NCBI GenBank assembly: GCA_018435605.1 | Contig: JAHDNF010000006.1 | Location: 124,001 to 188,000, forward strand | Direction: 5' to 3' | From: a bacterium | GTDB lineage: Bacteria > Auribacterota > Auribacteria > Auribacterales > Auribacteraceae | Length of the DNA stretch: 64,000 nucleotides | Shown: positions 18,363-27,329 of the stretch, piece after piece | How the letters are laid out: each line of letters starts with the position of its first letter | How positions within the stretch are numbered: the first letter of the stretch is position 1 | The notes under the pieces: generated by a model | Database searches by the model: none | What the model was told of the DNA's origin: nothing | What the model saw: the letters and a program-made list of their open reading frames with translations, nothing else | Translations under genes and position numbers: made by a program

Positions 18363-19243
18363 TCTGTACGGCCTTTAATGGCGTTAATAATACCTTCCAC
18401 CCTGTGTTCCAGTCCTATTGACATAATATGTATTCCCGATACCATTCCTAAAAGAGAGTTGCCCAAATCGACAGCAAGTGAAATTCCGTATTCCAGTTGA
18501 TTTTGCGAATTTTCCAGCCCTGAAATTATATTATCCGGTATACGAATACCAGAGATATTGCTGTTTACGAATCTTGCCATTTGAGCTGACTTCAAAATCA
18601 ATATTCCCGCGATGACCGGAACGGTCTTTTGGAGGTCATTATATGCATTGATGAATGATTCGAACACAGGTATTTCAAAGACAGGCTGAGTTTGGAAGAA
18701 AGAAACGCCTTGCTGAATCTTTTGACGAATTCGAATGAAGTTCAATTCTTCAGGAGTCAAAAAAGGATTGACCGCGGCTCCGTAGCAAAAGCCGGTGGCG
18801 CCGCAAAGAGGATTTCCCTCCAAGTCTTTACCGTTATTGAGATTGTGCAATGCGTACAGCATCTGGGTGCTGTCGAGATCGAAAACAGGTTTTGCCCCTT
18901 TATGGTCGCCGGCAGATACGTTGTCGCCTGTGGTAACCAGTACATTTTCTATACCCATCGTCCATGCGGACAGCAAGTCGGATTGCAGGGATATCCTATT
19001 TCTGTCCCTGCCGGTGATTTGAAAAATAGGTTCGATATTTATTTGTTTAAGAAGATATGCGCCCCCGAGTGATCCCATGCGCATGGAAGCACGCGGATTG
19101 TCGGTAATGTTTATGGCATCGACGCATTTGCCGATTGTCTTTGCGTCGTCTAGGAATTGTTTAGTATCAGTGCCTTTTGGAGGGGTTAGTTCGCCTGTAA
19201 TTACAGGTGTACGAGCTTCAAGTTTTTTTCGCAGATTACTCAT
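18359..19243 (-). CDS. metF: Methylenetetrahydrofolate reductase
   Basis: A 294-aa TIM-barrel flavoprotein of the MetF family that reduces 5,10-methylene-THF to 5-methyl-THF. The N-terminal 'VITGELTPPKGTD' carries the catalytic Glu in the ExxPP context, and the form with GE..PPKGTD resembles the reductases of acetogens more than E. coli MetF (EFFPP). Other family marks are 'DAINITDNPRASMRM', 'GDNVSAGDHKGAKPVFDLDS' and 'GVSFFQTQPVF'. GAGG lies five bases upstream of the ATG. The gene starts seven bases after folD and ends the rnf-folD run, suggesting a folate C1 branch tied to Rnf energetics. No metV/zinc-finger partner gene is adjacent. Confidence 0.93.
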   Translation of the reverse strand: MSNLRKKLEARTPVITGELTPPKGTDTKQFLDDAKTIGKCVDAINITDNPRASMRMGSLGGAYLLKQINIEPIFQITGRDRNRISLQSDLLSAWTMGIENVLVTTGDNVSAGDHKGAKPVFDLDSTQMLYALHNLNNGKDLEGNPLCGATGFCYGAAVNPFLTPEELNFIRIRQKIQQGVSFFQTQPVFEIPVFESFINAYNDLQKTVPVIAGILILKSAQMARFVNSNISGIRIPDNIISGLENSQNQLEYGISLAVDLGNSLLGMVSGIHIMSIGLEHRVEGIINAIKGRTD

Positions 19244-19250
19244 GAGTTCC

Positions 19251-20159
19251 TCATTTTATAATAGGCACAAAAGGAACAGAATATCGTCGTGAACAAGACA
19301 AAACCGTATTGTACATCAGCATTGCTATTGTCATAGGACCTACTCCGCCCGGTACGGGAGTTATTGCTGAAGCTATTTGTGATACCTCATCATAGGACAC
19401 GTCGCCCACAAGCCTGTATCCATTTTCAGAATCGGTATCATCGACCCTGTTGATTCCAACATCAATTACTACAGCCCCTGGTTTGACCATGTCGGCTGTA
19501 ATGAAATTTGCTCTACCGATTGCGGCAATCAGAATGTCGGCGGATCTGGTAACTTCCGGTAAATTCGGTGTTCTCGAGTGGCATAAAGTTACTGTAGCGT
19601 TAGCGTATTTCATTTTTTGACAAAGGATGCTGAAGATCGGTTTGCCCACTATGTTGCTTCGTCCGACGATCACCACATGTTTTCCTTCGGGTGAAAATCC
19701 TCCTTTTGCAAGCATAACCCATACGCCGAACGGTGTGCAGGGGATAAAAGCCGGTGATCCGATAAGCAGTCTTCCAACGTTCATCGGATGGAATCCATCC
19801 ACGTCTTTATCAGGTGATATGGCGTCGATAATTTCGCTTTCTGTGCATTGTGGCGGTAGAGGCAGTTGAACGAGAATGCCGTCAATAGCATGGTTTTCGT
19901 TTAGCGACCGGACGGTAGAGAGCACTTCTTCATGGGATGCTTTTGCATCGAGAGTTATTTGTTCGGAATAGATACCCAGCTTTTGGCACATTCTGGTTTT
20001 CATTCGCACATATACCTGAGAAGCAGGGTTATCACCTACAAGAACCACCGCCAATCCGGGTTGACGCTCTATTCTTTCTCCGATTGATTTAATAGGATCA
20101 GCCAGATGTGCATAAATATCCCCCGCGATTTCTTTGCCTGAAATTATGACTGCTGACAT
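19251..20159 (-). CDS. folD: Methylenetetrahydrofolate dehydrogenase / cyclohydrolase
   Basis: A bifunctional 302-aa enzyme that interconverts methylene-THF, methenyl-THF and 10-formyl-THF. It shows 'YVRMKTRMCQKLGI' (the YxxxK catalytic motif), 'DGILVQLPLP', 'DGFHPMNVGRL', the nucleotide-binding 'VVIVGRSNIVGKP' and the C-terminal 'TPVPGGVGPMTIAML'. All are standard for FolD. ATG 20159 is chosen because AAGGAAAAG precedes it and the protein then begins in the normal place; a longer reading would add 47 non-homologous residues. It overlaps the end of rnfB by 16 bases, so translation is probably coupled to the Rnf operon. Confidence 0.96.
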   Translation of the reverse strand: MSAVIISGKEIAGDIYAHLADPIKSIGERIERQPGLAVVLVGDNPASQVYVRMKTRMCQKLGIYSEQITLDAKASHEEVLSTVRSLNENHAIDGILVQLPLPPQCTESEIIDAISPDKDVDGFHPMNVGRLLIGSPAFIPCTPFGVWVMLAKGGFSPEGKHVVIVGRSNIVGKPIFSILCQKMKYANATVTLCHSRTPNLPEVTRSADILIAAIGRANFITADMVKPGAVVIDVGINRVDDTDSENGYRLVGDVSYDEVSQIASAITPVPGGVGPMTIAMLMYNTVLSCSRRYSVPFVPIIK

Positions 20160-20977
20160 ATCTTTTCCTTTGCATTTACTGGATTGACATGATGTATAAC
20201 TTGAACAGGGCAAACCTTGACGCATTTTAGACAAACTATACATTTCGAATGATCTATGATAGCCAGCCCTTCGTCCATACTTATTGCGTTTACCGGACAT
20301 TCTTTAACACATTTGGTGCAACCTATGCATCCGCGGGAACATGCGTCCCTTACATCTTTGCCGCGTTCACGGGAATTGCACTGGACGAATACGGATGCGT
20401 TCATCGGAATCATCCGTATTATATTTTTAGGGCACGCTTTAACGCACGCTTCGCAACCGGTACATTTTTCGGTTATAATTTCCGGCATACCCTCGTCGGT
20501 CACGCGGATTGCGTCGAACTTGCATGCTTTTAAACAACTCAAAAAGCCCATACATCCGTAATCGCATTTCAATGGTCCGCCGGCGATAATTACAGCCGCA
20601 TTGCAGTCGTAAACGCCTTGGTAATTGTAAATTAGTTTGGCTTCTTTACCGCCGCAACAGAAAACATGGGCGACTTTTCTTATAGTTGTAGCGGTCAACT
20701 CAAGTCCCAAAATAGAGGCTATATGTTCTGCGCATTCGCTACCTCCCGGAGTGCATAGATTCGGCGCTTCCCCATGGTTTACAATAGCGTCGGCATATTT
20801 TTTACAGCCTGCGTAGCCACATGCGCCGCAATTAAGGTCGGGAAGAGCTTTGTATACTTGTTCGACTCTTTTATCCATTTTGACATGAAAAATATGGGAA
20901 GCCACGGCTAACCCCAGTCCGAATAACAGTCCCAGTATACCCAGCGCCAATATGGAATATATAAAAATCTGTCCCAT
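20144..20977 (-). CDS. rnfB: Rnf complex subunit RnfB
   Basis: A 277-aa iron-sulfur subunit that receives electrons from ferredoxin for the membrane-bound Rnf complex. An N-terminal membrane helix (residues 5-27) is followed by the RnfB cluster motif CGACGYAGC with a fourth Cys in NLCTPGG. A cysteine-rich stretch (CDYGCMGFLSCLKAC) and three ferredoxin motifs come next: CTGCEACVKACP, CIGCTKCVKECP and CIVCLKCVKVCP. The high cluster count is typical of clostridial/acetogen-type RnfB. It is the last rnf gene of the C-D-G-E-A-B order. Confidence 0.96.
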   Translation of the reverse strand: MGQIFIYSILALGILGLLFGLGLAVASHIFHVKMDKRVEQVYKALPDLNCGACGYAGCKKYADAIVNHGEAPNLCTPGGSECAEHIASILGLELTATTIRKVAHVFCCGGKEAKLIYNYQGVYDCNAAVIIAGGPLKCDYGCMGFLSCLKACKFDAIRVTDEGMPEIITEKCTGCEACVKACPKNIIRMIPMNASVFVQCNSRERGKDVRDACSRGCIGCTKCVKECPVNAISMDEGLAIIDHSKCIVCLKCVKVCPVQVIHHVNPVNAKEKICQQS

Positions 20978-21002
20978 AAAAATAATAAACCTTTCCTGTA
21001 TA

Positions 21003-21599
21003 TTATAGCATACCCGAAAATCCGAGAAATGCGATAGCCATTAGTCCTGCAGTAATAAACGCAATGGGAATATCTTTTAGGCAAGCCGGTACATCTGCCA
21101 GTTGAAGCCGTTCTCGAATACCTGACATTAAAAGCATGGCAATAGTAAATCCGACTCCCGCGCCGAATCCCTGTACGATACATTTCGCAAAGCTCAGGGA
21201 TTCACCGAAAAGAGTATCTTTGTTTAGCATGGCAACGCCGAGAACAGCACAATTGGTGGTGATTAGCGGTAAATATATGCCTAGCGAATCGTATAAGCCG
21301 GGCGCGGTTTTCTGGACAATCATTTCAACAAGTTGTACAAGTGACGCTATCGTAAGAATAAAAGCAATTATGACAAGGTATTCGATATTAAGAGGGGCTA
21401 GTATAAAATTATAAATCGCCCATGTAACTGCCGATGTCATAGTCATGACGAACATAACCGCCATACCCATGCCGAGAGCCGATTCGGTATCGCGCGATAC
21501 GCCTATATAAGGGCACAGTCCGAGAAATCGGAACAATATGAAATTATTTACAAGCACAACGGCAATGAAAATTTTGAACAATGAAGCCAATTCAAACAT
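21003..21599 (-). CDS. rnfA: Rnf complex subunit RnfA
   Basis: A 198-aa integral membrane subunit with about six helices. 'NNFILFRFLGLCPYIGVS' and 'TTNCAVLGVAML' are the conserved segments that carry the membrane-embedded cysteines proposed to bind an Fe-S cluster shared with RnfE. Start 21599 lies one base after the rnfE stop, with AAAGGT upstream; an alternative start ten codons earlier would overlap rnfE. RnfA and RnfE are homologous and form the core of the ion path. Confidence 0.95.
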   Translation of the reverse strand: MFELASLFKIFIAVVLVNNFILFRFLGLCPYIGVSRDTESALGMGMAVMFVMTMTSAVTWAIYNFILAPLNIEYLVIIAFILTIASLVQLVEMIVQKTAPGLYDSLGIYLPLITTNCAVLGVAMLNKDTLFGESLSFAKCIVQGFGAGVGFTIAMLLMSGIRERLQLADVPACLKDIPIAFITAGLMAIAFLGFSGML

Positions 21600-21600
21600 A

Positions 21601-22233
21601 TCAGTTACCTTTCTTTGCCCGTAAGGCATTTACATGTCGAAAAAATCCCATAATAAACCCGATAGTCAAAAAAGCGCCGGGAGCGAGAATAAAAATGATC
21701 GCCGGCTTAAAATTCTTGCCGAATACGCTTAACCCGAAGAATTGGCCTGCGCCAAGCAGTTCGCGAACTGTTCCAAGAAGGAATAATCCCAGCGTGAAGC
21801 CTAATCCCATACCTATTGCGTCGATTAAGGAGAATACGATATTGCGTTTGCTGGCGAACGCCTCAGCCCGTCCCAGAATGATGCAGTTGACCACGATCAA
21901 AGGCACGAATAACCCGAGTTCTTTTGAAAGAACCGGAAAAAAACCTTTTAAAATGAAGTCGACCATAGTTACGAATGAGGCGATTACAACGATATATAGC
22001 GGAATTCTGATATTTTGTATTTTTGAGTAAAACATACCGCCGCTGACGGCGCGCAGTGTTGTGGTAATCAAAGATATTGTCATGTTGGACGCAATGAGGA
22101 CTGCGGTGGTGGATAACCCCATACCAATCGCATTTTTTACTGAAGTCGAAGTCGCAAGTGCCGGACATAACCCAAGGCACAACGAAAATATCGGGTTTTC
22201 CTGAATGATTCCTTTGAAAAATTGGGTTTTCAT
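21601..22233 (-). CDS. rnfE: Rnf complex subunit RnfE
   Basis: A 210-aa integral membrane subunit homologous to RnfA. Conserved 'NPIFSLCLGLCPALA' and 'LIVVNCIILGRAEAFAS' carry the membrane Cys residues and the family signature, and 'GTVRELLGAGQFFG' follows. It begins inside the end of rnfG with a four-base overlap, and its stop is one base from rnfA. Together with RnfA it spans the cytoplasmic membrane in the electron and ion pathway. Confidence 0.95.
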   Translation of the reverse strand: MKTQFFKGIIQENPIFSLCLGLCPALATSTSVKNAIGMGLSTTAVLIASNMTISLITTTLRAVSGGMFYSKIQNIRIPLYIVVIASFVTMVDFILKGFFPVLSKELGLFVPLIVVNCIILGRAEAFASKRNIVFSLIDAIGMGLGFTLGLFLLGTVRELLGAGQFFGLSVFGKNFKPAIIFILAPGAFLTIGFIMGFFRHVNALRAKKGN

Positions 22234-22874
22234 TTTTCGGCGGTTACCTTTTGTAGAAAGGTTGTTATTGTATTTTTTACGCCATCCGCTACGGCCACAG
22301 ATGTTATAGTGGCTCCGGTGATAGCTTCTACAGCATTATGGGTTTCACCTGTTTTGCAGACTGACAGAGTGCTGTATTCTTTTCCGCGGAACATCGCGGT
22401 GAACCACGGCTCAATGGATTTTCCTTTTGAATGATGGGAAGATACAAAAAAAGATTTAATAAATGACCACAGGCTTTCGTCGGATTTTATTTCAGTGATG
22501 CGGGCGCCAAGTCCCGGAGTTTCCCCCTGTTCAAGTATCCGCAGTCCCTGAATGTTGCCTTTGGTATCGATTCCGATAATAAACTCTATCATCGATTGGT
22601 AGCCGTGTGTGTGTCCGTTGAGCGCATATCCTATAACCTCGAAATTATCAGATAATCCTTCGTAATAGTCGATATCGTCCATATGTTTCATAGGTGAAAA
22701 ACTTTTGGCGTTCGGCAATACTAGAGGGAGAGATTCTTTTATTTCCCGCTGGTGTTGTATTTCGATACGTTCTCTGGTAACCGAATAAAGGATTGTCAGC
22801 AGTCCTGCCGCGAGAATACAAATAAGGCACAAAAGCAAGCCGAGTTTTATAAAATCCATGGTGTTACGCTTCAT
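22230..22874 (-). CDS. rnfG: Rnf complex subunit RnfG
   Basis: A 214-aa subunit with one N-terminal membrane anchor (about residues 8-30) and a periplasmic FMN-binding domain. 'AITGATITS' matches the S/T-G-A-T-x-T site at which FMN is attached covalently to Thr. 'LEQGETPGLGARI' is the other family mark. The attaching enzyme, ApbE, is not in the window. The ATG overlaps the end of rnfD by 11 bases. A start five codons further in (22859) is possible. Confidence 0.94.
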   Translation of the reverse strand: MKRNTMDFIKLGLLLCLICILAAGLLTILYSVTRERIEIQHQREIKESLPLVLPNAKSFSPMKHMDDIDYYEGLSDNFEVIGYALNGHTHGYQSMIEFIIGIDTKGNIQGLRILEQGETPGLGARITEIKSDESLWSFIKSFFVSSHHSKGKSIEPWFTAMFRGKEYSTLSVCKTGETHNAVEAITGATITSVAVADGVKNTITTFLQKVTAEK

Positions 22875-23853
22875 TGGGTTTGGCGGCTCCTTTGTTTATA
22901 CCGAATTTTTTTGGTACCAAGTATCGGTCGATAATCGGTGTTGCAGTGTTCATCAACAGGATCGAATAAGAAACGCCTTCCGGATAAGTGCCGAATTTTC
23001 GTATCAGAAAGGTAAACAATCCGCATCCAAACCCAAAGAGTATTTTGCCTTTTTTGGTGAGGGGAGACGTTACCATGTCTGTAGCCATGTAGAACGCGCC
23101 GAGGAATACTCCGCCTGAGAAAATATAAAAAAACGGGTCTCCGGAACAAAACGAGTCTTTTCCTGCGAAGAAATACCCCAGTACAAACAATGAAGCGATA
23201 TACGTAACCGGTATATGCCAGCTGATGATTTTTTTATACAAAAGATATATTGCACCGATAGTAAGCAATACTGCGGATGTTTCGCCGATGCATCCGCCGA
23301 TGGTTCCTGTAATTAGATTCCAGTATAATTCAGGTACGGAGTTGAACTGTGATATTAGCTGATGCATTCCTTGTTCTTTGAATATGGCAAGAGGAGTCGC
23401 GCTGGTGACGCCATGCACCTGCCATGATGTCATTTCAACCGGCCATGCGGTAAGAAGAAAACAGCGTCCGGCGATAGCGGGGTTGAAGATGTTGTAGCCC
23501 AGACCGCCGAAAGCCTGTTTTGCAATTCCTATCGCCACCATTGCGCCGATGATAGGCAACCAGAACGGAACAGTGGGCGGCAGGTTGAAAGCCAGTAGTA
23601 TTCCTGTCAAAACAGCGCTACCATCGTAGACGGCTGATATTGGTTTTCCTCTAAGTTTAAGGCAGATCGCTTCAACCGCCACACATGATAAGATGGATAT
23701 GAAAGTAATATATAACGCGCTTAACCCGAAATGATATATACTGAACGCCAGAACAGGTGTAAGCGACAGGCTGACAGACCACATGATTTCCTGAGTGGAC
23801 TGTTTTGTACGTATATGAGGAGCTGTTGATCCGAGCAGTTGTTGTTTTAGCAC
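22864..23853 (-). CDS. rnfD: Rnf complex subunit RnfD
   Basis: A 329-aa polytopic membrane subunit. 'GGLGYNIFNPAIAGRCFLL' and 'DVT'-like region 'HGVTSATPLA' (Thr being the expected covalent FMN site) identify RnfD/NqrB. 'MATDMVTSPLTKKGKILFG' near the C terminus is also conserved. The start is a GTG three bases after the rnfC stop, with AAAGGG about ten bases upstream. It should pass electrons between RnfG and the RnfA/E core while moving Na+ or H+. Confidence 0.94.
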   Translation of the reverse strand: MLKQQLLGSTAPHIRTKQSTQEIMWSVSLSLTPVLAFSIYHFGLSALYITFISILSCVAVEAICLKLRGKPISAVYDGSAVLTGILLAFNLPPTVPFWLPIIGAMVAIGIAKQAFGGLGYNIFNPAIAGRCFLLTAWPVEMTSWQVHGVTSATPLAIFKEQGMHQLISQFNSVPELYWNLITGTIGGCIGETSAVLLTIGAIYLLYKKIISWHIPVTYIASLFVLGYFFAGKDSFCSGDPFFYIFSGGVFLGAFYMATDMVTSPLTKKGKILFGFGCGLFTFLIRKFGTYPEGVSYSILLMNTATPIIDRYLVPKKFGINKGAAKPNEA

Positions 23854-23856
23854 TGC

Positions 23857-25185
23857 CTATAGCCCTTTCTTCTTTTTTAACTGTTGATCAGCGAATTTGA
23901 TCAGTTGCACTAGTTCCCTGTTGGCAGGGCATACATAGGTACAAGAACCGCATTTTATGCAGTCGGCTAATCCAAGTTTTTTAGCGAGTTCGAAATTCCC
24001 GAATTCGATTGCCTGAGCTATTTGAGCGGGGCAGATGCGCATCGGGCAGATATCTACACATCTTCCGCATCGGATACACGGCCCCATAGAAAAGGTTACA
24101 GCTTCATCTTGTGTTTGAAAGATGAAACCGGAAGTACCTTTTGTGACCGGTATGTCAAGGGAATACAAAACTTCTCCCATCATAGGGCCGCCGGCAATGA
24201 TTTTTGAGGGATTTTCGACAAAACCGCCTAGCTGGCTGACGATATCGGATAGAAGCATACCTATCGGTACAGTTATGTTGACTGATTTGGCGATACATCG
24301 TCCGACAATGGTCAAAGAGCGTTCGATTAGGGGTTTACCGGTTGTGGCCGCATCATACACGGCGGACATTGTCGCCACATTGTTTACCACTGCGCCGACA
24401 TCCATGGGCAGTCCTCCTGACGGGACTTCTCGTCCGGAAGCGGCGTATATTAGTTGTTTTTCCGCTCCCTGAGGGTATTTTACTTCCAGCGCTAGAACTT
24501 CGATATTTTCCAGATTAGCAACTGTTTTGCGCATAACATCTATTGCGTCCGGTGTATCCGATTCGATACCTATAATGCCGCGCCGGCAGTTGAGGATTCT
24601 CATCAATATTTGCAACCCTTCTACTACTTTATGGGGGAAATTGCACATGGTGTATCTGTCTGTATCTAGGTAAGGTTCGCATTCCACGCCGTTAGCGATG
24701 ATAATATCAATTTTCTTAGTATCCGGAGGCGAAAGTTTTACGTGTGTTGGAAATGTTGCCCCGCCCATACCGACAATGCCCGCTTCGATTATACGGTTTT
24801 TAAGTTCATCTGGGGTAAGGCGTTGCCAGTCTTGTTTCTTTGGTGTATGTAGGTTGTTGTCGGTATCGTCGGCAGTAATTTCAATGCATACGGACTGTTT
24901 GAAAATAGCTACCGGAAACTTTTTGACAGCAGTTACTTTGCCTGAAATACTCGCATGGATGTTCGCAGATACGAAACCGGTCGATTCAGCTATTTTCTGC
25001 CCTACAGTAACGGTATCACCAACTTTAACCAAAGGTTTGGCCGGCGCTCCGATATGTTGTTGCAGGGGTATTCTGACTTTATCCGGCGGACTGATCTTAA
25101 AATATTCTTTGTTGCCGGTAAGGTATGGATCAAGGTCAGGATGAATACCGCCTTTAAAGGTTTTTGTATTTTTTGAAGTAACCAT
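23857..25185 (-). CDS. rnfC: Rnf complex subunit RnfC
   Basis: A 442-aa peripheral subunit that exchanges electrons with NAD. N-terminal 'FKGGIHP' and a biotinyl-lipoyl-like region come first, then a Complex I 51-kDa-like FMN/NAD fold with 'GMGGATFPTHVK' and 'IIANGVECEPYLDTD'. Two 4Fe-4S motifs follow (CIRCGRCVDICP and CIKCGSCTYVCP). Its ATG overlaps the stop of the upstream SH3-repeat gene (TAATG), an unusual first partner for an rnf operon. Length is normal for the short acetogen-type RnfC. Confidence 0.96.
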   Translation of the reverse strand: MVTSKNTKTFKGGIHPDLDPYLTGNKEYFKISPPDKVRIPLQQHIGAPAKPLVKVGDTVTVGQKIAESTGFVSANIHASISGKVTAVKKFPVAIFKQSVCIEITADDTDNNLHTPKKQDWQRLTPDELKNRIIEAGIVGMGGATFPTHVKLSPPDTKKIDIIIANGVECEPYLDTDRYTMCNFPHKVVEGLQILMRILNCRRGIIGIESDTPDAIDVMRKTVANLENIEVLALEVKYPQGAEKQLIYAASGREVPSGGLPMDVGAVVNNVATMSAVYDAATTGKPLIERSLTIVGRCIAKSVNITVPIGMLLSDIVSQLGGFVENPSKIIAGGPMMGEVLYSLDIPVTKGTSGFIFQTQDEAVTFSMGPCIRCGRCVDICPMRICPAQIAQAIEFGNFELAKKLGLADCIKCGSCTYVCPANRELVQLIKFADQQLKKKKGL

Positions 25186-26576
25186 TATTTCAATTGTATC
25201 CGTTTAATATTCAAAATTGGAATATCGTCCTGATTGAAAGATGTTATGAGCCCTTCGACTTTAACTTTTTTATTCAGATAGGTTTTTATATTAGGGTCAT
25301 TGCTGTAAAAAAGACAGAGTTGTTTTTTATGCAAAAATCCTCGTTCTTCGATATAATAAAGATTTTGTTCGGCGTCCTGACGATTGTCGATCATGAGAAA
25401 ACCTTCGTAAGCATAAAGGCTTGAAGCGGATTTTTGATCGGGATTGACTTTGATTCGAGCATACGACTGACGCTGTTTGATGTCTTCAATGCGCTCTTCC
25501 GCTCTTCGTGCTTCGGGTGTATCGGGGTACAGAACTATGATAGACCGGTATTTTGCGGTGATTGCGTTGAAGTCTATATCGGAAACATCTTTCAACAATT
25601 CCGCGTTGCGAAATTCTTCCGCTTGGTCGAATGCGTTTCTGCGGTCCTGTGACTGTATTTCTCGCGCTTCATTTAGTTTGTTGCGCACCATAGACATGCG
25701 TTCTATAGCCCATTTGGCTTCTTCTTTTTCTGGGAATTCCTTGATAATTGACATATAACGGAGTTTGATCTGATTTTCCTCTATTTCTAATGGGTTGCGT
25801 TTTTCCAGTTCGTATTGCGCGAATTCGTCCGCCATGGAAAAGAGTTCTTTGACACGCGAATTGCGTTCCTGTTGAATGAGTTCCGCTTCAATTTTTGTTT
25901 TTTGGTTGCTTATGGATTCCAGTTCAAACAAGGCTTTGTGGGCATAAATGGTATCAGGGAAATTATCGATGATATTATAGAATTTCTCGAACATATCAGT
26001 AAAGTTAATAGATCGGGTGTTATCTTTGGAAAGCTCGGATTTGGAGTATATCAGTGCCTGATTGAACAGGTCTTTGCTTTCTTCCAGCCGCTGGAGTGTA
26101 GATGTAAGCGAGTCCTGACTGCTGAAATAACTTACAAAATCGGCGTTAACCCATGCCTGAATGGAATCGGGAGGAGCGATCTGCACCCAGTTATCGATGG
26201 TTTTAAGTACTGTAATATTATCGCCTTTGCTTATTTGGCAAATGACAGGAAAATTGAGGCCGGGTCCTTGCCTGACGTTTACATTGCTACCTGTTAACAC
26301 ACCGTTTTCTATGAACTGCGAACTCAACCAGCATGTAATATTTTCGGGTGGTTTGATAAGAAGCCAGTCGCCTACACGGTTGATTACTGTGATAAGATCG
26401 TTTTGTTTGAGTTCTGCTATTTCCCTGTAATTTGTTCCTCGGTTTGGCATAACTCGTAATTTTTCTGTCTGAACGATCCCGATATATGGGTATTTACTGT
26501 CCTGAGCGATTACGGTTGAATGGGCAAGATAGCAGAGCATAATAACGATCAATGGTATTTTTACAAACGTTTTCAT
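25185..26576 (-). CDS. Exported SH3-repeat protein at the head of the rnf operon
   Basis: A 463-aa protein with a signal peptide (MKTFVKIPLIVIMLCYLAHS, cut near VIA). Two bacterial SH3 domains follow: one at about 33-92 ('LRVMPNRGTNYREIAEL', 'GDWLLIKPP') and one at about 93-152 ('NVNVRQGPGLNFPVICQI', 'DNWVQIAPP'). The rest is highly charged and helical and resembles TPR or coiled-coil repeats (about 160-370). The C-terminal segment is beta-rich. SH3b domains usually bind cell-wall peptides. Its stop overlaps the rnfC start. AAGGAGA precedes its ATG. A function in assembling Rnf at the envelope is only a guess. Confidence 0.8.
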   Translation of the reverse strand: MKTFVKIPLIVIMLCYLAHSTVIAQDSKYPYIGIVQTEKLRVMPNRGTNYREIAELKQNDLITVINRVGDWLLIKPPENITCWLSSQFIENGVLTGSNVNVRQGPGLNFPVICQISKGDNITVLKTIDNWVQIAPPDSIQAWVNADFVSYFSSQDSLTSTLQRLEESKDLFNQALIYSKSELSKDNTRSINFTDMFEKFYNIIDNFPDTIYAHKALFELESISNQKTKIEAELIQQERNSRVKELFSMADEFAQYELEKRNPLEIEENQIKLRYMSIIKEFPEKEEAKWAIERMSMVRNKLNEAREIQSQDRRNAFDQAEEFRNAELLKDVSDIDFNAITAKYRSIIVLYPDTPEARRAEERIEDIKQRQSYARIKVNPDQKSASSLYAYEGFLMIDNRQDAEQNLYYIEERGFLHKKQLCLFYSNDPNIKTYLNKKVKVEGLITSFNQDDIPILNIKRIQLK

Positions 26577-26600
26577 GAAAACGCCGTCTCCTTTGTTATT

Positions 26601-27317
26601 TTATTTACCGAGTCGATATAATTGTTCTATTTCAGAAGGTGTCAGAGACCTGTAGTCTCCGTATGCCAGCGATTCGATTTCAATATTTCCGATTCGTATT
26701 CTGCGAAGCCGAAGTACTGTTTTATTTATGGCGGCAAACATTTTTCGAATTTCTCTGTTTCGTCCTTCATTCAGTTCGAGACGTATTTTACATGCTGAGT
26801 TCACAGGAATCACATCTTTAATTTGAGGCCGAGCAACGTAGGAATCGTCAATAGTTATACCGCGACTGATTTTAAGTTGTTCTTCAGGGCTAAGTGATGA
26901 ATCAAGCCAGACATCGTATTCTTTCGTCACACCGAATTTTGGGTGTGTGATTATATTGCATAAATGGCCGTCATTGGTGATTACTACCAATCCTTCGCTT
27001 TCTACATCCAGCCTGCCTGCCGGGTAGAGTCTTAAGCCTTTGTCCGGTATAAGATCGATAACACGTTGATATTTTCTATCTTGTTTGCATGAGCAAACAA
27101 CGCCTGTCGGTTTATTTAGTAACCAGTAAACTAGCGGTTGTTTTTGAATTGGTTTCCCGTTTACGCAAACGATATCTTTGTCAGGGTCGACGACAGTGCC
27201 GAGCTTTGTTGTTAAATTACCGTTAACCGAAACAGCGCCGTTTGTTATAAGGTATTCACATGACCGCCGCGATCCTACTGCGCATTGTGCGAGGAATTTT
27301 TGCAATCGTAGCGTCAT
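26601..27317 (-). CDS. rluB: Ribosomal large-subunit pseudouridine synthase, RsuA/RluB type
   Basis: A 238-aa rRNA modification enzyme. An N-terminal S4-like RNA-binding domain ('LQKFLAQCAVGSRRSCEYLI...GAVSVNG') is followed by the pseudouridine synthase core. That core contains 'LLNKPTGVVCSC', the catalytic Asp in 'PAGRLDVESEGLVVITNDG', 'THPKFGVTKEYDVWL' and 'LNEGRNREIRKMF'. The family isomerises specific uridines; RluB acts on 23S helix 89 in E. coli, and the exact target here is inferred. It ends 24 bases before the SH3-repeat gene and follows the small basic protein gene. Confidence 0.92.
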   Translation of the reverse strand: MTLRLQKFLAQCAVGSRRSCEYLITNGAVSVNGNLTTKLGTVVDPDKDIVCVNGKPIQKQPLVYWLLNKPTGVVCSCKQDRKYQRVIDLIPDKGLRLYPAGRLDVESEGLVVITNDGHLCNIITHPKFGVTKEYDVWLDSSLSPEEQLKISRGITIDDSYVARPQIKDVIPVNSACKIRLELNEGRNREIRKMFAAINKTVLRLRRIRIGNIEIESLAYGDYRSLTPSEIEQLYRLGK

Positions 27318-27329
27318 TACGGATAATAA

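Noticed and set aside
20249-20561. Overlapping plus-strand frames opposite rnfB
   Set aside because: Cysteine codons of the iron-sulfur motifs create open frames on the other strand; the rnfB frame explains the sequence.
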